From NCBI GenBank assembly GCA_022376515.1, contig WTXI01000004.1, forward strand, positions 1,054,001 through 1,118,000: a stretch of 64,000 nt of DNA. The letters are read 5' to 3'. Shown here piece after piece: positions 1 through 11,528 of this stretch. Both the position numbers and the translations under genes were made by a program. Positions within the stretch are counted from its first letter, which is position 1; each line of letters begins with the position of its first letter. This DNA comes from Lactifluus volemus (taxonomy: Eukaryota > Basidiomycota > Agaricomycetes > Russulales > Russulaceae). The notes beneath the pieces are model-generated. The model was not told the DNA's origin and searched no databases. It was given only the letters and a program-made list of their open reading frames with translations.

Positions 1-2397
1 TGGGCTCGTTATATGCCTAATGTTTCTATATTTGGCATCTCCCTCAACCCTGGGCCATTCACAATTAAAGAGCATGTGATCATCGTGATCATGTCTGATG
101 TCTATGGTGGGCCTGCATATGCTGTAGGCACTGATCTAATTTAGCAAGTTATATCAACATCACTTATGATATTTCCTTTAGACTTTGGCTATTCAAGTCC
201 AGAGGATCTTCTACAACCAGCACCCCAACTTTATATGTACGTCATCTCCAGATGCCTCTTCCATTTCAACTATTGATGAGTTCTTCACCAAAACAGACCA
301 ATGGTTGTTTGTCATATCACCCCAGCTGATTGGCTTCTCAATTGGTGGCATTTTCCAAAGTATCTTGTCTCACCTGCATCTATGATATGGCCTAGCAACC
401 TTGCCATTTGTGCAATCTTCAACACATTGCACTCTCAGGACACAATGGGTTCTCGGGGCATGATGGAATTCCCAATGTGCTTGTTCACCTACATCTCAAT
501 GCTACTTCTTTTACAGTCAGTTTTCAAATACATTTCTTAGCTTGCCAACTCAATCTCACAACTTGTGTTATAGACTTCTTTCCTTCTTACCTCTTCACAG
601 CTCTCTCCTACTTTTCATGGGTCTGCTGGATTCTCCAAACAATGTCAAGATCAACCAGTTGTTTGGTGTATTCATGGCCTTGGCATGGGTCTTGTAACCT
701 TTGATTGGGGTCAAATTACTGCTTCAATGGCTCTCCACTCACCAACCCATGGTGGGCTGCTGCAAACGCTGGCTTCTCAGTTATTTTCTTCTGCTGGTTT
801 CTCCTCCCTATTCTCTATGTTAGTCTTCATTTCTATTTTTCTCATATTCCTCTCCTTAGACTAATATGTGTGTAGTATTTCAATGTTTGGGACAGTGCTT
901 ACCTACCCTTAATGTCCTCACAAGTCTTCGATAACACAGGAAGCACTTACAATCTGTCCCGGATCATCAATGCAGATCACTCTTTCAACCTTGAGGCATA
1001 CCAAGCTTACAGCCCTATTTTCCTCCCCTTGTCCTTTACCATGGTTTTCAGTCTCTCGTTTGCATCAATCACTGCCCTCCTTATGCACACTCTTCTGTAC
1101 AACAGCAAGCGAATCTGGATAAATGCTCACCACAACCTCAGAGAGCAGCCTGATATCCATGCTTGCCTCATGTCTAGTTACAAAAGGTTCCTTATCAGTG
1201 GTATATCTCCATATTCTGTATGTGCTTTAATCACCAAGTCCTAAATGTGCATGTGTTTAAATGTCTTTTATAGTGATTGCATTCACATTTGGTATCATTG
1301 TCATTGAAGTGTGGGACACTCAACTCCCTATGTGGGCCTTTGTGCTTTCCATCACCATTGGTGAGTTGGGTCAATATTCTTGAGCATAGTCTGCTTATTG
1401 AAATCTTTCAATTAGCATTTATGTTTATTGCTCCAAATGGTGTCATTTTGGCAATGGCAAATGATGATGTTGGGCTGGGTGGTATTACAGAGCTTATTGT
1501 TGGATATGCCCTGCCTCACCACCCAATTGCAATGATGCTGTTCAAGTCTTGGGGTAACATAACCATGAATCAGCATTGTCACTCACCTCATGCCTGAAAA
1601 TTGGCCACTATATGAAGGTCCCACCCCGCCAATATTCTTCTGCCTGGTCATTGGTACCACTGTTTCAAGCACTGTGCAGCTTGGTGTGCAGGAATGGATG
1701 TTCTCTCATGTTGAGGATTTTTGCAGCTCTAATCAAAAAGACAACTTCACTTGCCCTGTTACCAATACATTTGGCACTGCATCCATCATTGTCAGTCCCA
1801 TTCTCGATGGCCTTTTTTCTCATTTGCTTATGTATTCCTAGTGGGGTGTAATTGGACCAAAGCATATCTTTTCTCACGGTCGCCTCTACAACACCGTTCT
1901 CTTCTCCTTCGTCGTGGGTGCTGTTGCTCCACTTATCCAGTGGACATGTCACAAGAAGTTCAAGTTGACGTTTCTCAAGTATGTCAACTTCCCAATCATC
2001 TTTTTTACCCTCACCACCATGCCATCTGCGACGCCATTGAACTACGTGTCTTGGGTTCTTGTTTGCTTTCTGTTCAACTACATCATCCGTCGCCGCCACA
2101 TCTTCTGGTGGTTGAAGTACAACTGTGGGAACCTTTCAAAGTTCGTACCGCCTGATCGTTTCTAATTATGTGCTTTCCTTTTTTTCAGATTTGGTATCTA
2201 TTGGACTAGATGCTGGTTATAGCGTCGGTATTATCGTCATCTTCTTCGCTCTGCAATATCCGAAGAATGGAGCGATCGGACTGGACACCATTCAGCAATG
2301 GTGGGGTAATACCGTGTACACCAAAACAGCCGATTTCCGTGGTGCACCGTACAAAGAGGTCCCGGAAGGTGGGAGGTTTGGTCCGTCGAGTTGGTGA
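1..2397 (+). pseudogene. OPT-1: oligopeptide transporter (OPT family), 5' end outside window, frameshifted
   Basis: Family role: OPT transporters are proton-coupled plasma-membrane carriers for small peptides or glutathione. The window opens inside the exon with the signature NPGPFTIKEH (about 46-75). Introns of about 60 nt with GT..AG ends follow (about 131-191, starting gtaggc). The last exon (about 2190-2397) reads IGLDAGYSVG...ALQYPKNG and ends FGPSSW, the same C-terminus as every long copy here. Compared with the other copies, single-base losses break the frame near 365, 500, 735 and 1572, so it is called a pseudogene. The exon at 1270-1360 and the final two exons are still open. It is the first member of the tandem array and is followed by a diverged copy of the common 3' flank. 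Sequencing error could account for some of the indels. Confidence 0.85.
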
Positions 2398-3520
2398 ACC
2401 ATCAAGGTAAGAGATGGCATCGAGTTTTTATGATCTCCCGATGACGTCGCATAACATGGGTTGTGCCGTCTCTCACCAAGGCTAGTCCAACTTTCGACTC
2501 TGTTCAACTTGGTCGTCGTCAACTTTAACTTGAACATAACTCAGGTAGTCAAAGGGAGGACTTGGTGTGTCAGTTAGATTGGCATGTACGTATTATTGAT
2601 ACGTGGATCCCACTGGGGGTGTTCTTTTATCTTCTTCGTTATGACGTATCCTGGACTCGGACAGATGTTGCACGCGTTGTCATGTCTCATAAGCTTCAAA
2701 TAAGTCATCTATAAAACATGAAAGATTTATTCGTCTTCCAGCAGTTACTAGTAGAAATTCGGAATCACCGTCGAAACACTGCAACCCCTACATTTGCGCC
2801 TGACCCACCTGATGCGCCTTCCACCATCCGCCCTTCAGTCGTCGCATCTCCACCAAGGCAATCAGACCTGGCGCATGCGCGTCGCCGGGAGATTCCTGGA
2901 AGGTAGCCGGCGGCCGGACATATACATGAACCTTGTGTCCTCACTTTACTGACGGGTTATTGATCGGTGCTGGTGCTTAGCCCGCCTGCTGCCCATCCGC
3001 GAGCGCGACCCAGAAGCTCCCACGATGGTGGTGCCCTCTGAGTCGTTGTTGGCTTCTCACAAGGCAGAGTGTGAAAGGCTGAGCGCTGAGAAAGCTCAGC
3101 TTCTGCTAGCCGTAAGCCGCTCAGGGTGCGGACGTGCCTTTTGCGCCGTTGCGCGGGGCGTGGCTCACGAGTTTAATGGCATTCCTGAAGGTGGAGACGA
3201 GGAGGAAGACGCTACGGGTGTGTGGATCCGTCAACTCTCAGAATTGGACAGGCTCGCGCCTCGAGTCGGAGCGCACGAAGGTTCCCCGTTGGCAGTAGAC
3301 GATGAGTAGCATGCGTGGGTGACATGATGGGTGAGTGGAACGGAAGGTGCGTTGATGAGTTGGCATACATGAGGAATTGTGCTTGGATAACTCGGGTCAG
3401 ATCAGCTTCACCCGAGTCAGTTCAACAAAGTCCGAGTCGACTCACAGAAGGAGGATATCCACCCACTTCCCTACTTCACGTGGCGCACGACTCCGCTGTT
3501 GCTATTGTCTAGCATGCATG
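2398..3520. repeat. Diverged copy of the OPT 3' flank block (block A)
   Basis: This follows OPT-1 and resembles the sequence after OPT-2, OPT-3 and OPT-4, but is more diverged. Shared landmarks are the post-stop 'gtaagagat...gatct/cccgatgac' stretch, the 'gggttattgatc.gtg.tggtgct' segment at about 2950, and the 'gacgatgagtagca.g.gtgggt' segment at about 3300. A short open frame at 3025-3309 gives an acidic, unrecognised peptide. I see no supported gene here; it marks the duplication unit. Confidence 0.5.
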
Positions 3521-3854
3521 ACAGCTTTCGCCACTGGAAGGGTGATGATGTAGCGCTGCCGGAGTATCGTACGCAGCCTACCCACCACCGCCAATGGTCC
3601 AGATCCATCGTAATCCGTAAAGCGTTGGCCTGACTCGAAGCTTAGAACCGTATCACGCAGCTTGCTGTCGATATCTGACCACACCTGAAAGAAAAATCAC
3701 CATGAGCGTGTACTGGTACCTAAAAATATTCGTGTCGGTGGGACAAGATGGCCGTTGAACTGAATTGTATTGACACTTGAATCCGGGCTGTATTATCGTC
3801 AACATACCTCTATTTCTGCTTCGATGTTGATGCAGCCCATATTCAGACCAGTCT
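3521..3854. other. Spacer with a partial segment-S-like sequence
   Basis: At about 3760-3800 there is a diverged match to segment S ('ctgaatt.tat.gacacttgaa.ccggg'), which occurs in fuller form at 13546, 23969 and 45423. No gene is supported in this stretch. Confidence 0.35.
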
Positions 3855-5385
3855 TTGTCTTTGCCATGCCTTTCAAAAGTTATACCCAAGTTGTACAATA
3901 ACGCCCTTAAGAGAGCTCTCCAGCCTCTCCCGGTAGCTCCGGAGGCCGAGAGGGGTGATCGCGTGATCCCGAGCGCTTTGGGAGAATCGACCGCATTATT
4001 TTTTTTCACAAGGTCGTTATTCAAAGAAGACTCTCCGCATGCCGAAGTCTGCCCCATTGTTGCCAACACGCGCACCGTATCCCACGATATCCGCATCAAC
4101 TCCGTGTTTGGCTACATGGTCTCAATTGATATACTTCCCGGTGTCAACCAGTTCTTCTTCATTAGGTACCCTTCTCTTGGCATTCAAGTTGGTGGTGTCA
4201 GTATTCTTCCGCTCTCGAATCGGTTTCTTGTCTCTCATGCTAAGTCATCTTTACACTAGATCGTCCCACTGCTTTCAAGCTTCCCCATCTGCAAGGCATG
4301 GGCTCGCTACTTGACCAATGCTACATTCCCTGGCCTCTCCCTCAATGCTAGACTGTTCTCAATTAAGGAGTACTTCCTTATTACGATTAAACCCATTGTC
4401 GGTGCCGGATCTGTATACGCCTCGGTACCAAATCCCGGTAATTATATCCAGTCTGTAGTATTACTTTCCATTGCCTTCTGTTTCCATTTAATGAAGAATT
4501 TCCTTCTCTAACAGATCAGTGGGATAGTGGCTGCTAATCACTAGCATCTGCAAATGTATCCAATCCCCGTCGCACCCCCGTGTATGATTTGCCAACTTAC
4601 CCATCAGCGCGCTATTCAATACCTGTACTCACAGGAGGTAAGGATCTATGGGCCTACGCGGTTCGTCGTCTACGTCTCTATAGGCCCTTGTTACTCATGG
4701 CAGAGCAGTGGGCACCCTGTGGGTCAAATGACTTACAACGGCGCGCTCCTTCCCATTCCTGGGTAGACTGTTGCCAACATTGGCGTTATCGTCATGTCCC
4801 TCTGTTGGTTCATCGTCCCTAGTACTAGTATTCTCTCTGTGATCCATCTCTCCTTTTTTTAACCTGACTGTACACACGTAGTACAGCAGCGTTTGGAACA
4901 GCGCCTACTTGCCCATCTTGTCCTCTCGCCTTCGACAAAAATGTGGCGCATACGGTGTCTCGCGAGTTATCAACGCCTATTCTTCGTTCAATCTCGAGGC
5001 ATACAACGCTTAAGCCCTCTCGTCCAGGGAGTCCCTGATTGATGGTATCTCTCCTTCAGTGCGTGAACCAATTTTTCTTACCGTATCTCCCTCTGATCCA
5101 ACGGATATTGTACAACAAGTTTGGGTTCAGTTTTTAAAGTGCCTAGGATCCCCTCTCATCTTGTCCGCACTTGCGAGTTGCCGCCTGCCCGCAGAGCATG
5201 TGTCTTGGTGGCGGTCATCCATCCATCGTCGTCATTTTTTGTGGTGACGAAAACCCAATTTGGATCCACGGTATGCCATCTGTATTCTCCTAATATTTTT
5301 CTCTGCAAGAACATTCGACTTTGTTGGCGTAGCGTACAAGACGATCCCAGAGGGCGGAACCTTCGGCCCGTCAATGTCGTAAGGG
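3855..5385 (+). pseudogene. OPT relic r1, strongly degraded
   Basis: OPT peptides appear in the right order but in changing frames. The N-terminal EDSPHAEV..IVANT region lies at about 4030-4070, followed by LPGVNQFFFIRYPS (4135-4175), KAWARYL...GLSLN..LFSIKEYFL (4293-4380), the middle SRVINAYSSFNLEAYNA region (4960-5010) and the C-terminal VGVAYKTIPEGGTFGPSMS with stop (5323-5382). Its residues are closer to other fungal OPTs (EDSPYAEV, NQFFFFRYPS types) than to the four long copies here, so it represents an older paralogue. Stops and frame changes make it non-functional. Confidence 0.75.
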
Positions 5386-6239
5386 AAGTGAAGCGGTGTC
5401 TCCCCACACTTCTCACTGTCGGACTGACCGATGATGGGATTTAAGTTGCGTGTCTGCAGATAGTGAGCGGTCGTTTTTTGTAATGGCGTCTCCCAGTCTT
5501 CCCATCCCGGCTCGGATGCAAACTTGATATCCACGACCGTGTGGCAGGTAAGCAGCACCCATTAGGCAGACCACAGACAAGTGGGGCTGTAATGTTACGG
5601 CGTGATTTCTATTTCTGAAAACCAGCTCATGCCACCTCTGATCGTCAGTCGGGTTTCCTCTACTCCTCGTGTTATCTGCAGCTCGATCAGGGGGACCTGT
5701 GTATGCCAAATTAAGTCATGGGACAATATCAACTTTTAGTAACACAAGTCTCCGTGATGGTAGGTACTTGTCTGATTCCCGCTTGCCATCTTGGGTCCTG
5801 CACCGTATACTGATTCACAATGTGAACTAGTCTGGTCTAAGACAAACCGTGTTGGGGTTGAAACCCCTGCTCTCTTGATATCGAGGCACTCGCAGACTCG
5901 TGTCGTCCTGTGGTTGGGCTTCAGTTCCGCTGGATCGAAGTATGGGCCACCAATCAGTCCTCGATATAAGTCACAGCTCACAGAACCCTATGTCCTTCTG
6001 TGCGGTTGATCGGCAGCCTGTTGAAACTTGCCTGGCAATCGATAGTGTCAACGAATCGCCTTTTACGTGCTGGTGTTCTAGTAACACCTGTAAACGCTAA
6101 TACTTTACTATAAAAATTATACTAGTTCCGTCAACGTCAACATGTAGAGGGACTATGGCCGGATGCCATCGAAACTGAAATGGCCTCGCACAACACCTTC
6201 TCCGCAGTACCTAAGAGTGGACGTGTCCGAGTCTACCTT
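5386..6239. repeat. Dispersed spacer block delta, copy 1
   Basis: This spacer follows an OPT C-terminal relic. It recurs after the other C-terminal relics at about 50640-51250 and 55310-55970. Shared landmarks are 'gtgagcggtcgtt', 'gtgtggcaggt.agcac', 'gcagaccgcagacgagtggggctgtaatgtta' and the 'tggtctaagacaaacc.tgttggggttgaa' segment. No open frame is consistent across the copies, and no gene is supported. Confidence 0.55.
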
Positions 6240-7075
6240 TTTCAGAGTCTATAACATTACGTTTTGATGGGCACTCCGATTCCCACACTCCCGTTCAACC
6301 TGAGGGCCGAGGCTGACGCTATTCCTGGTAAGTTACCTGCGTGACACGCTGGCAACGCTGGCAAAGCTCTTTATCAACCCGCATTACAACCCCAATACAA
6401 TACCCTTCTTTCGCATTTATTCTCGCTCTATCGGGACCCCGACTCAAATGGCCAGAAGCTGGTAATTCGTTTTTCCAATTTCTATAATCTTCGCCGTCAC
6501 GCCGCTCACAGAGGTAATATCGCCTTACCCTGGAGTGACACGACCTTTCTCTTACTCCTGGTCGGAGTACGCACTTCCCCGACGTTTTTAACGGTTAAGT
6601 TTAACCCTGGGGAGCTGGGCTCAGCTGGCAGCCACTGTAGGGCACCCGGAAATTTTTACTTTTTACTATGTACAGGGCTCACGTATTCACCTTTCGTTAT
6701 GAACTCTCGCTCCTGGATAGATCGCCTGTGAAGGGCTCCTGTGACTCGGCATATACTTGTATACTACGTGATCTCGACTCATTCTCGTTGGCCCAACCAA
6801 AGATGGGGAGAACTTCCCTTTTTACCGATTTATTCCTTCCGCCAAGCCGGGCGCCCTTACCGAGAGGCTATGCCGATAGACTCGGAGGGACGATGTTGGA
6901 CGTTCTCAGCTTCTCGTGGGTCAGCGCTATTCAGGATGCAATTACGAACGACTCCGAACTCTCGCCGTTATCATTACAATCTTGTCGATTTCTCTCCCCG
7001 CGGCCTCCCCGAGGAGATCGGTAGGTATTATGGTACCGCCCGGAGGCAATCACCTCGTCTCCAATTTATTTAAAT
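6240..7075 (+). pseudogene. Gene X copy 1: unrecognised coding-like block upstream of OPT-2
   Basis: I do not recognise this gene. A start-like MGTPIPTLPFNLR peptide at 6266 is followed by a plausible donor (GTAAGT, 6329). Downstream are two peptide stretches that recur upstream of OPT-3 and OPT-4: one containing FSNFYNLRRHAAH (about 6470-6610) and one containing RWPNQRWGELPFL..YSFRQAGRPYR (about 6787-6870) through YHYNLVDFSPRGLPEEIG to a stop at 7073. Each of the three copies shifts frame at different places, which suggests decay of one ancestral reading frame. The stop lies about 130 bp before the OPT start codon and just before its TATA box, so if gene X was ever expressed it ended inside the transporter's promoter. 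Confidence 0.4.
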
Positions 7076-7105
7076 TCATCCGAGTCTGCATGGAGCCTGT
7101 ACTAG

Positions 7106-7112
7106 TATATAA
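7106..7112 (+). promoter_or_regulatory. TATA box of OPT-2
   Basis: TATATAA lies 95 bp upstream of the ATG at 7207, inside a segment (GTACTAGTATATAA) conserved in position upstream of OPT-3 and OPT-4. Confidence 0.6.
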
Positions 7113-8942
7113 GGCTTGTAAACGGACAGTATGTCTCCCTTGCATTTTGGTACCCCTCCTCCGTAGCTCAACGCTCCTAGGTGTCGCAACTGCCGATCAG
7201 TTTATCATGTCCCTCCGCGAAGACGACAAGTCCGTTGAGGCTGCCAGGTCTGACCCAGAGCATCTCGGGAGAGTTGATGTCAGTTCTATTCCTTTTGTTA
7301 ATTAGAATGGGCTCATCAGCTCTACCACGTACAGGATCTCTCTCTCGATGATTACGATGATCCTAACTTTGATCCCACAGCAACGATATTCCAAGATGAA
7401 TCCCCATATTTCGAAGTCCGGGCTGCTGTCGCCAACACGGATGATCCCAGGATGCCTTCGTCGACTTTTCGCGCCTGGGCCATTGGTCTTATCTGGGCTA
7501 TCCTCATTCCTGGAATCGATCAAGTCTTTGAATTCAGATACCCCACCGCTTCGATCGATATTGTTCGTGCTATATAGTCACCGAAAATCATTCCTCGTAC
7601 TGATTGATATGGGCAGATCTTCATCCTTCTTCTCAGTCTCCCCATGGGAAAAGCCTGGGCTCATTATATGCCTAATGTTTCTATCTTTGGCATCTCCCTC
7701 AACCCTGGGCCATTCACAATCAAAGAACACGTAGTTATCGTGGCCATGGCTAATTTTGGAAGTGAAATGCCGTACAGTGTGGGTGTTGATTGAATTTAGC
7801 AGTTATGTCAGCATTGTTTATGGTATTTTTTACACCACTTCTAGACTTTTGTTATCCAAGTCCAGAGGATCTTTTACAATCAGCACCCCAACTTTATATG
7901 TATGTTTTATCTCAGATGCCTCCTCCATTTCATCTATTGATAGGTTCTTTACTAAAACAGACCAGTGGCTGTTTGTCATGTCAACCCAACTGATTGGCTT
8001 CTCAATTGGTGGCATTTGCCAACATGTTCTTGTTGCACCTGCATCTATGATATGGCCTAGCATCTTTCCCCTTTGTGCAATCTTCAACACATTGCACTCT
8101 CAGGACACAACAGGTTCTTGGGAGCATGATGGAATTTCCCGAATGCACTTGTTCACCTATATCTCAATTGGCTACTTCTTTTACAGTCAGTTTTCAAATA
8201 CATTCCTCAGCTTGCCAACTCAATCTCACAACTTATGTTATAGACTTCTTTCCTTCTTACCTCTTTACAGCTCTCTCCTACTTTTCATGGGTATGCTGGA
8301 TTGCTCCAAACCATGTCAAGACCAACCAGTTGTTTGGTGTTATTCATGGCCTTGGCATGGGCCTTGTGACCTTTGACTGGGGTCAAATTACTCCCTTCAA
8401 TGGCTCTCCACTCCTCACCCCATGGTGGGCTGCAGCAAATACTGGCTTCTCAGTCATTTTCTTCTTCTGGATTCTCCTTCCTATTCTCTATGTTAGTCTT
8501 CATTTCTACTTTTCTCACATTATTTTCCTCACACTATATGCACATTAGTATTCCAATGTCTGGTACAGTGCTTACCTACCCCTGATGTCCTCACAAGTCT
8601 TCGATAACACAGGAAGCACTTACAATCTGTCCCGGATCATTAATGCAGATGGCTCCTTCAACCTTGAGGCATACCAGGCTTACAGCCCTGTGTTCCTCCC
8701 CTTATCATTTGCCATGTGTTATGGCCTCTCATTTGCATCAATCACTGCCTTTCTCACACACACTCTTTTGTACAACAGCAAACATATCTGGATCAATGCT
8801 CACCATAACCTCAGAGAGCAGCCTGACATCCATGCTCACCTCATGTCTGTTTACAAGCAGGTTCCTAATTGGTGGTATTTCTCCTTATTTGGTGTGTGCA
8901 CCATTTCCCAAGTCCTAAATGTGCATGTGTTTTAACATCTTT

Positions 8943-8957
8943 CACAGTGGTCACATT
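8943..8957 (+). repeat. Left target-site duplication (15 bp) of the insertion in OPT-2
   Basis: CACAGTGGTCACATT is repeated exactly at 10397-10411. The uninterrupted site is preserved at the same place in OPT-3 and OPT-4. The left copy spans the intron 7 splice acceptor. Confidence 0.9.
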
Positions 8958-10396
8958 GAGTGTGAACTTTTCTCTGTTGAGACGGATTCAGGGGACCGCC
9001 CTATATACCGTGTTGTAACTATACAGTGTCCGCTGTGTAAAGCTACTCATGCAATTTGTCCAATAACCCTCTCCTTGTCCTGCGTTTCGTCTCGGTGTTG
9101 AGTCGCGACGAGCGGCGGTCGGAGGTCATCTCGTACGGCTGGTCGGAGGCTAGCACTCTGCCTAACGTGCGATTGGGGACGTGCGTTGCCGCACTTTGCC
9201 GGGGGCCAGGAGTTGTCGTTGTCGGCGTCGGTTCTTGAGGCTTCGATGTCGAGCTTGACTTCTTCTTCTTTTTCGATGGATGTTGGTCTTGCGTCTTCTT
9301 AGCCTGAGATTGAGCGGTGGTCATGGTGCTGACTGGGGGGTTGGGGGGAGCGTCTCGAGTCTTGGGGGCCGGCTTGTTCGGTTTTGGGGCAGCTCGGGAC
9401 TTGCCTTTGCCGCTCGCCTCCCCACTCTCATCACTATCCTCCTTGGAGAAAGGGCATCGGTGTCGCTTGGCGGCCCTGCGCGTCGCAAACTCTCGCTTGC
9501 AGTACTTGCATGACCGTTGTGGTTTGCCATTGGCTGCCTCGGCGGCGGCCTTCCGGCGCTCCTGCCTCAATGCGCGATTCCTTTTCCGTGCAAGTCGCCT
9601 CTTCTCCTTCAGAGCCAGAGATGCCACTCTCTGTCCCTTAGAGAGATCGAAGAAGGCTTGGGGGCCCTCTCCGTTAAGAAGCTCTAAGATGTATCCGAAC
9701 ATCACCTTTTTCACCTTGTTGAGGGGGCGAGGTACAAGCGCAACAGCGCACTTGACCAGGTGAGCGTGGAACTGGGGAGCGAACTCAACCCAAAAAACTT
9801 TTCCATCTTCGGCCTTTTGGGCCGAAATGACGTTAGCCACGAGGTGGTCCCGTGATAAGAACCAGCGGCGACGGAATATATTGTGGATGTCGAACACGGA
9901 GAGTTCGTCAGCCGCAGAAAGGGCCTTTCGGGTTAGGGGTTTGCCCTTTGCCCTAGGGGTCGTGCCCGCCTGCCCTTTGCCCGAAGAGTCACCGGAGGGC
10001 TCAGGGTGTGGAGTGTTGGGCTGTGAAACGGGGGTCCCAGTGCAAAACGGTGTAAAAGGCGACTGGGAATTTGATGTGCCAGCCTCGCCAAGCGAGCTCG
10101 GGGGCTCGGTGGGGGCTACAGAGGGAGTAGGAGGGGGGTCAACGGCTTGGGGAGCGAAGGCGGCTCTAAGGGCTGCCTCAACCACGTCCGATCCATCGCC
10201 TAAGCGATGTCCTCGCTGGACGTCATCTGGGATTTTGCAGACAACCTCCACGGCCGCGTTTATTGCTTCAGCTGCACCTGGGACTTCCAGGGTGCGGTCG
10301 TCCTTGGCTTTGTTGAAGGACTGAAGGTCGAGAATGGGGGGATAAGACATCGAGAAAATTTCGATGATGGTGGTAAGAAGTCAAGAAGGCCTGATC
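8958..10396 (-). mobile_element. 1,439 bp insertion with 15 bp target duplication and one minus-strand gene
   Basis: The boundaries come from comparison with the uninterrupted OPT-3 and OPT-4 exon. A 15 bp perfect target duplication without terminal inverted repeats or LTRs is typical of target-primed (LINE-type) integration; retroposed genes behave the same way. On the minus strand the element begins 46 bp before the ATG at 10350 and runs 85 bp past the stop. There is no clear poly(A) tail, and no reverse transcriptase is present, so it would be a non-autonomous or 3'-truncated element. It looks more GC-rich than the surrounding transporter gene. The element family is not recognised. Confidence 0.75.
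9043..10350 (-). CDS. Hypothetical 435-residue protein with C2HC zinc-finger-like motif, in the insertion
   Basis: A single uninterrupted frame starts at an ATG 46 bp inside the element. In order it has an acidic/neutral N-terminus (1-65), a Pro/Ser/Thr/Gly-rich linker (about 70-145), a compact conserved-looking region with FDIHNIFRRRWFLSRDHL (about 155-235), and an Arg/Lys/Ala-rich helix. A C-x2-C-x12-H-x-C motif (CKYCKREF...KRHRC) follows at about 280-300. The tail is very basic and low in complexity, with a Lys run resembling a nuclear localisation signal (about 355-380). The layout (disordered N-terminus, zinc motif, basic tail) resembles ORF1-type nucleic-acid-binding proteins of non-LTR retrotransposons, but I cannot assign a family. 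It is one of the few undamaged long frames in the window, consistent with recent insertion. Confidence 0.65.
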   Translation of the reverse strand: MSYPPILDLQSFNKAKDDRTLEVPGAAEAINAAVEVVCKIPDDVQRGHRLGDGSDVVEAALRAAFAPQAVDPPPTPSVAPTEPPSSLGEAGTSNSQSPFTPFCTGTPVSQPNTPHPEPSGDSSGKGQAGTTPRAKGKPLTRKALSAADELSVFDIHNIFRRRWFLSRDHLVANVISAQKAEDGKVFWVEFAPQFHAHLVKCAVALVPRPLNKVKKVMFGYILELLNGEGPQAFFDLSKGQRVASLALKEKRRLARKRNRALRQERRKAAAEAANGKPQRSCKYCKREFATRRAAKRHRCPFSKEDSDESGEASGKGKSRAAPKPNKPAPKTRDAPPNPPVSTMTTAQSQAKKTQDQHPSKKKKKSSSTSKPQEPTPTTTTPGPRQSAATHVPNRTLGRVLASDQPYEMTSDRRSSRLNTETKRRTRRGLLDKLHE

Positions 10397-10411
10397 CACA
10401 GTGGTCACATT
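10397..10411 (+). repeat. Right target-site duplication (15 bp) of the insertion in OPT-2
   Basis: Exact repeat of 8943-8957. Transporter exon 8 resumes immediately after it. Confidence 0.9.
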
Positions 10412-11528
10412 CACATTTGGTGTCATTGTCATTGAGGTGTGGGACACACAACTCCCTATGTGGGCTTTTATACTTTCTCTCACCATTGGTGAGTTGGTTC
10501 AATGATCATTCCTGAGAATAGTCTGCTTATTGAAATTCTTTCATTTAGCATTCATGTTCACTGTCCCAAATGGTGTACTTTTGGGAATGTCAAATAATAA
10601 CATTGAGCTTAATGTTATCACTGAGCTCATCATTGGATATGCCCTGCCACACCACCCAATTGCCATGATGATGTTCAAGACTTGGGGTTTTGCAGTCATG
10701 AATCAGGCATTGACATTCACCACTTACCTGAAACTTGGCCATTACATGAAGGTCCCACACCACCCAATGTTCTTCTCCCTGGTCATTGGTATCATTGTAT
10801 CAAGCACTGTGCAGCTTATTGTGCAAGCATGGATGTTCTCTCACATTGAGGATTTGTGCAGCTCTAATCAAAAAGACAACTTCACCTGCCCTAGTACCAT
10901 TACATTTGGCTCTTCATCCATCATTGTCAGTCCCATTCTCGATGGCCTTTTTTCTCATTTGCTTATGTATTCCTAGTGGGGTGTAATTGGACCAGAGCAT
11001 ATATTTTCTCACGGACATATGTACTATACTGTTCTCTTCCTCTTTTTAGTGGGTGCCGTTGCACCCCTTATACAGTGGATATGTCACAAGAAGTTCAAGT
11101 TAACATTTCTCAAGTATGTCAACTTCCCACTCATCTTTGGTGGCGTCGCCTGCATGCCACCTGTGAAGCCAATTAACTTCACATCTTGGGTGTTGATCTG
11201 TTTCCTGTTCAACTACATCATCCGTCGCCGCCACCTCTTTTGGTGGTTAAAGTACAACTGTGAGTGCCTTCGTACTAGTAGCACCTGTTCATTTCTAATT
11301 ATGTGTTCTCCTTTCTTTAGATTTGGTATCTGTTGGACTAGATACTGGTTATAGCATCGGTGTTATCGTCATCGCTTCGCTCTGCAATATCCGAAGAACG
11401 GAGCGATCGGACTGAACACCATTCAGCAATGGTGGGGTAATACCGTGTACACCAAAACAGCCGATTTCCGTGGTGTGCCGTACAAGGAGATCCCGGATGG
11501 CGGAAAGTTTGGCCCGTCGAGTTGGTGA

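Larger units (their letters stand above)
7207..11528 (+). pseudogene. OPT-2: oligopeptide transporter gene, 11 exons, interrupted by a 1.4 kb insertion
   Basis: Inferred exons: 7207-7278, 7320-7562, 7617-7778, 7845-7899, 7961-8185, 8244-8491, 8549-8891, 8948-8957 plus 10412-10488, 10549-10925, 10977-11259 and 11321-11528. Phases match at every junction, giving about 767 codons, normal for a fungal OPT protein. Exon 2 holds the ESPYFEVRAAVANTDDPRMP region before the membrane part. Exon 3 carries NPGPFTIKEH, exon 9 carries KVPHHPMFF (the family's KIPPR-type motif, with its Arg changed to His), and the last exon ends FGPSSW. Two lesions are visible: the insertion 10 bp into exon 8, and loss of one base near 11375 in the last exon. 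All other exons are open. It is probably a recently killed gene, or intact apart from the insertion if the one-base loss is a read error. Confidence 0.85.

Noticed and set aside
1665..2099. Minus-strand 144-codon open frame opposite OPT-1
   Set aside because: It lies opposite conserved transporter exons and is not kept in the other copies in the same form.
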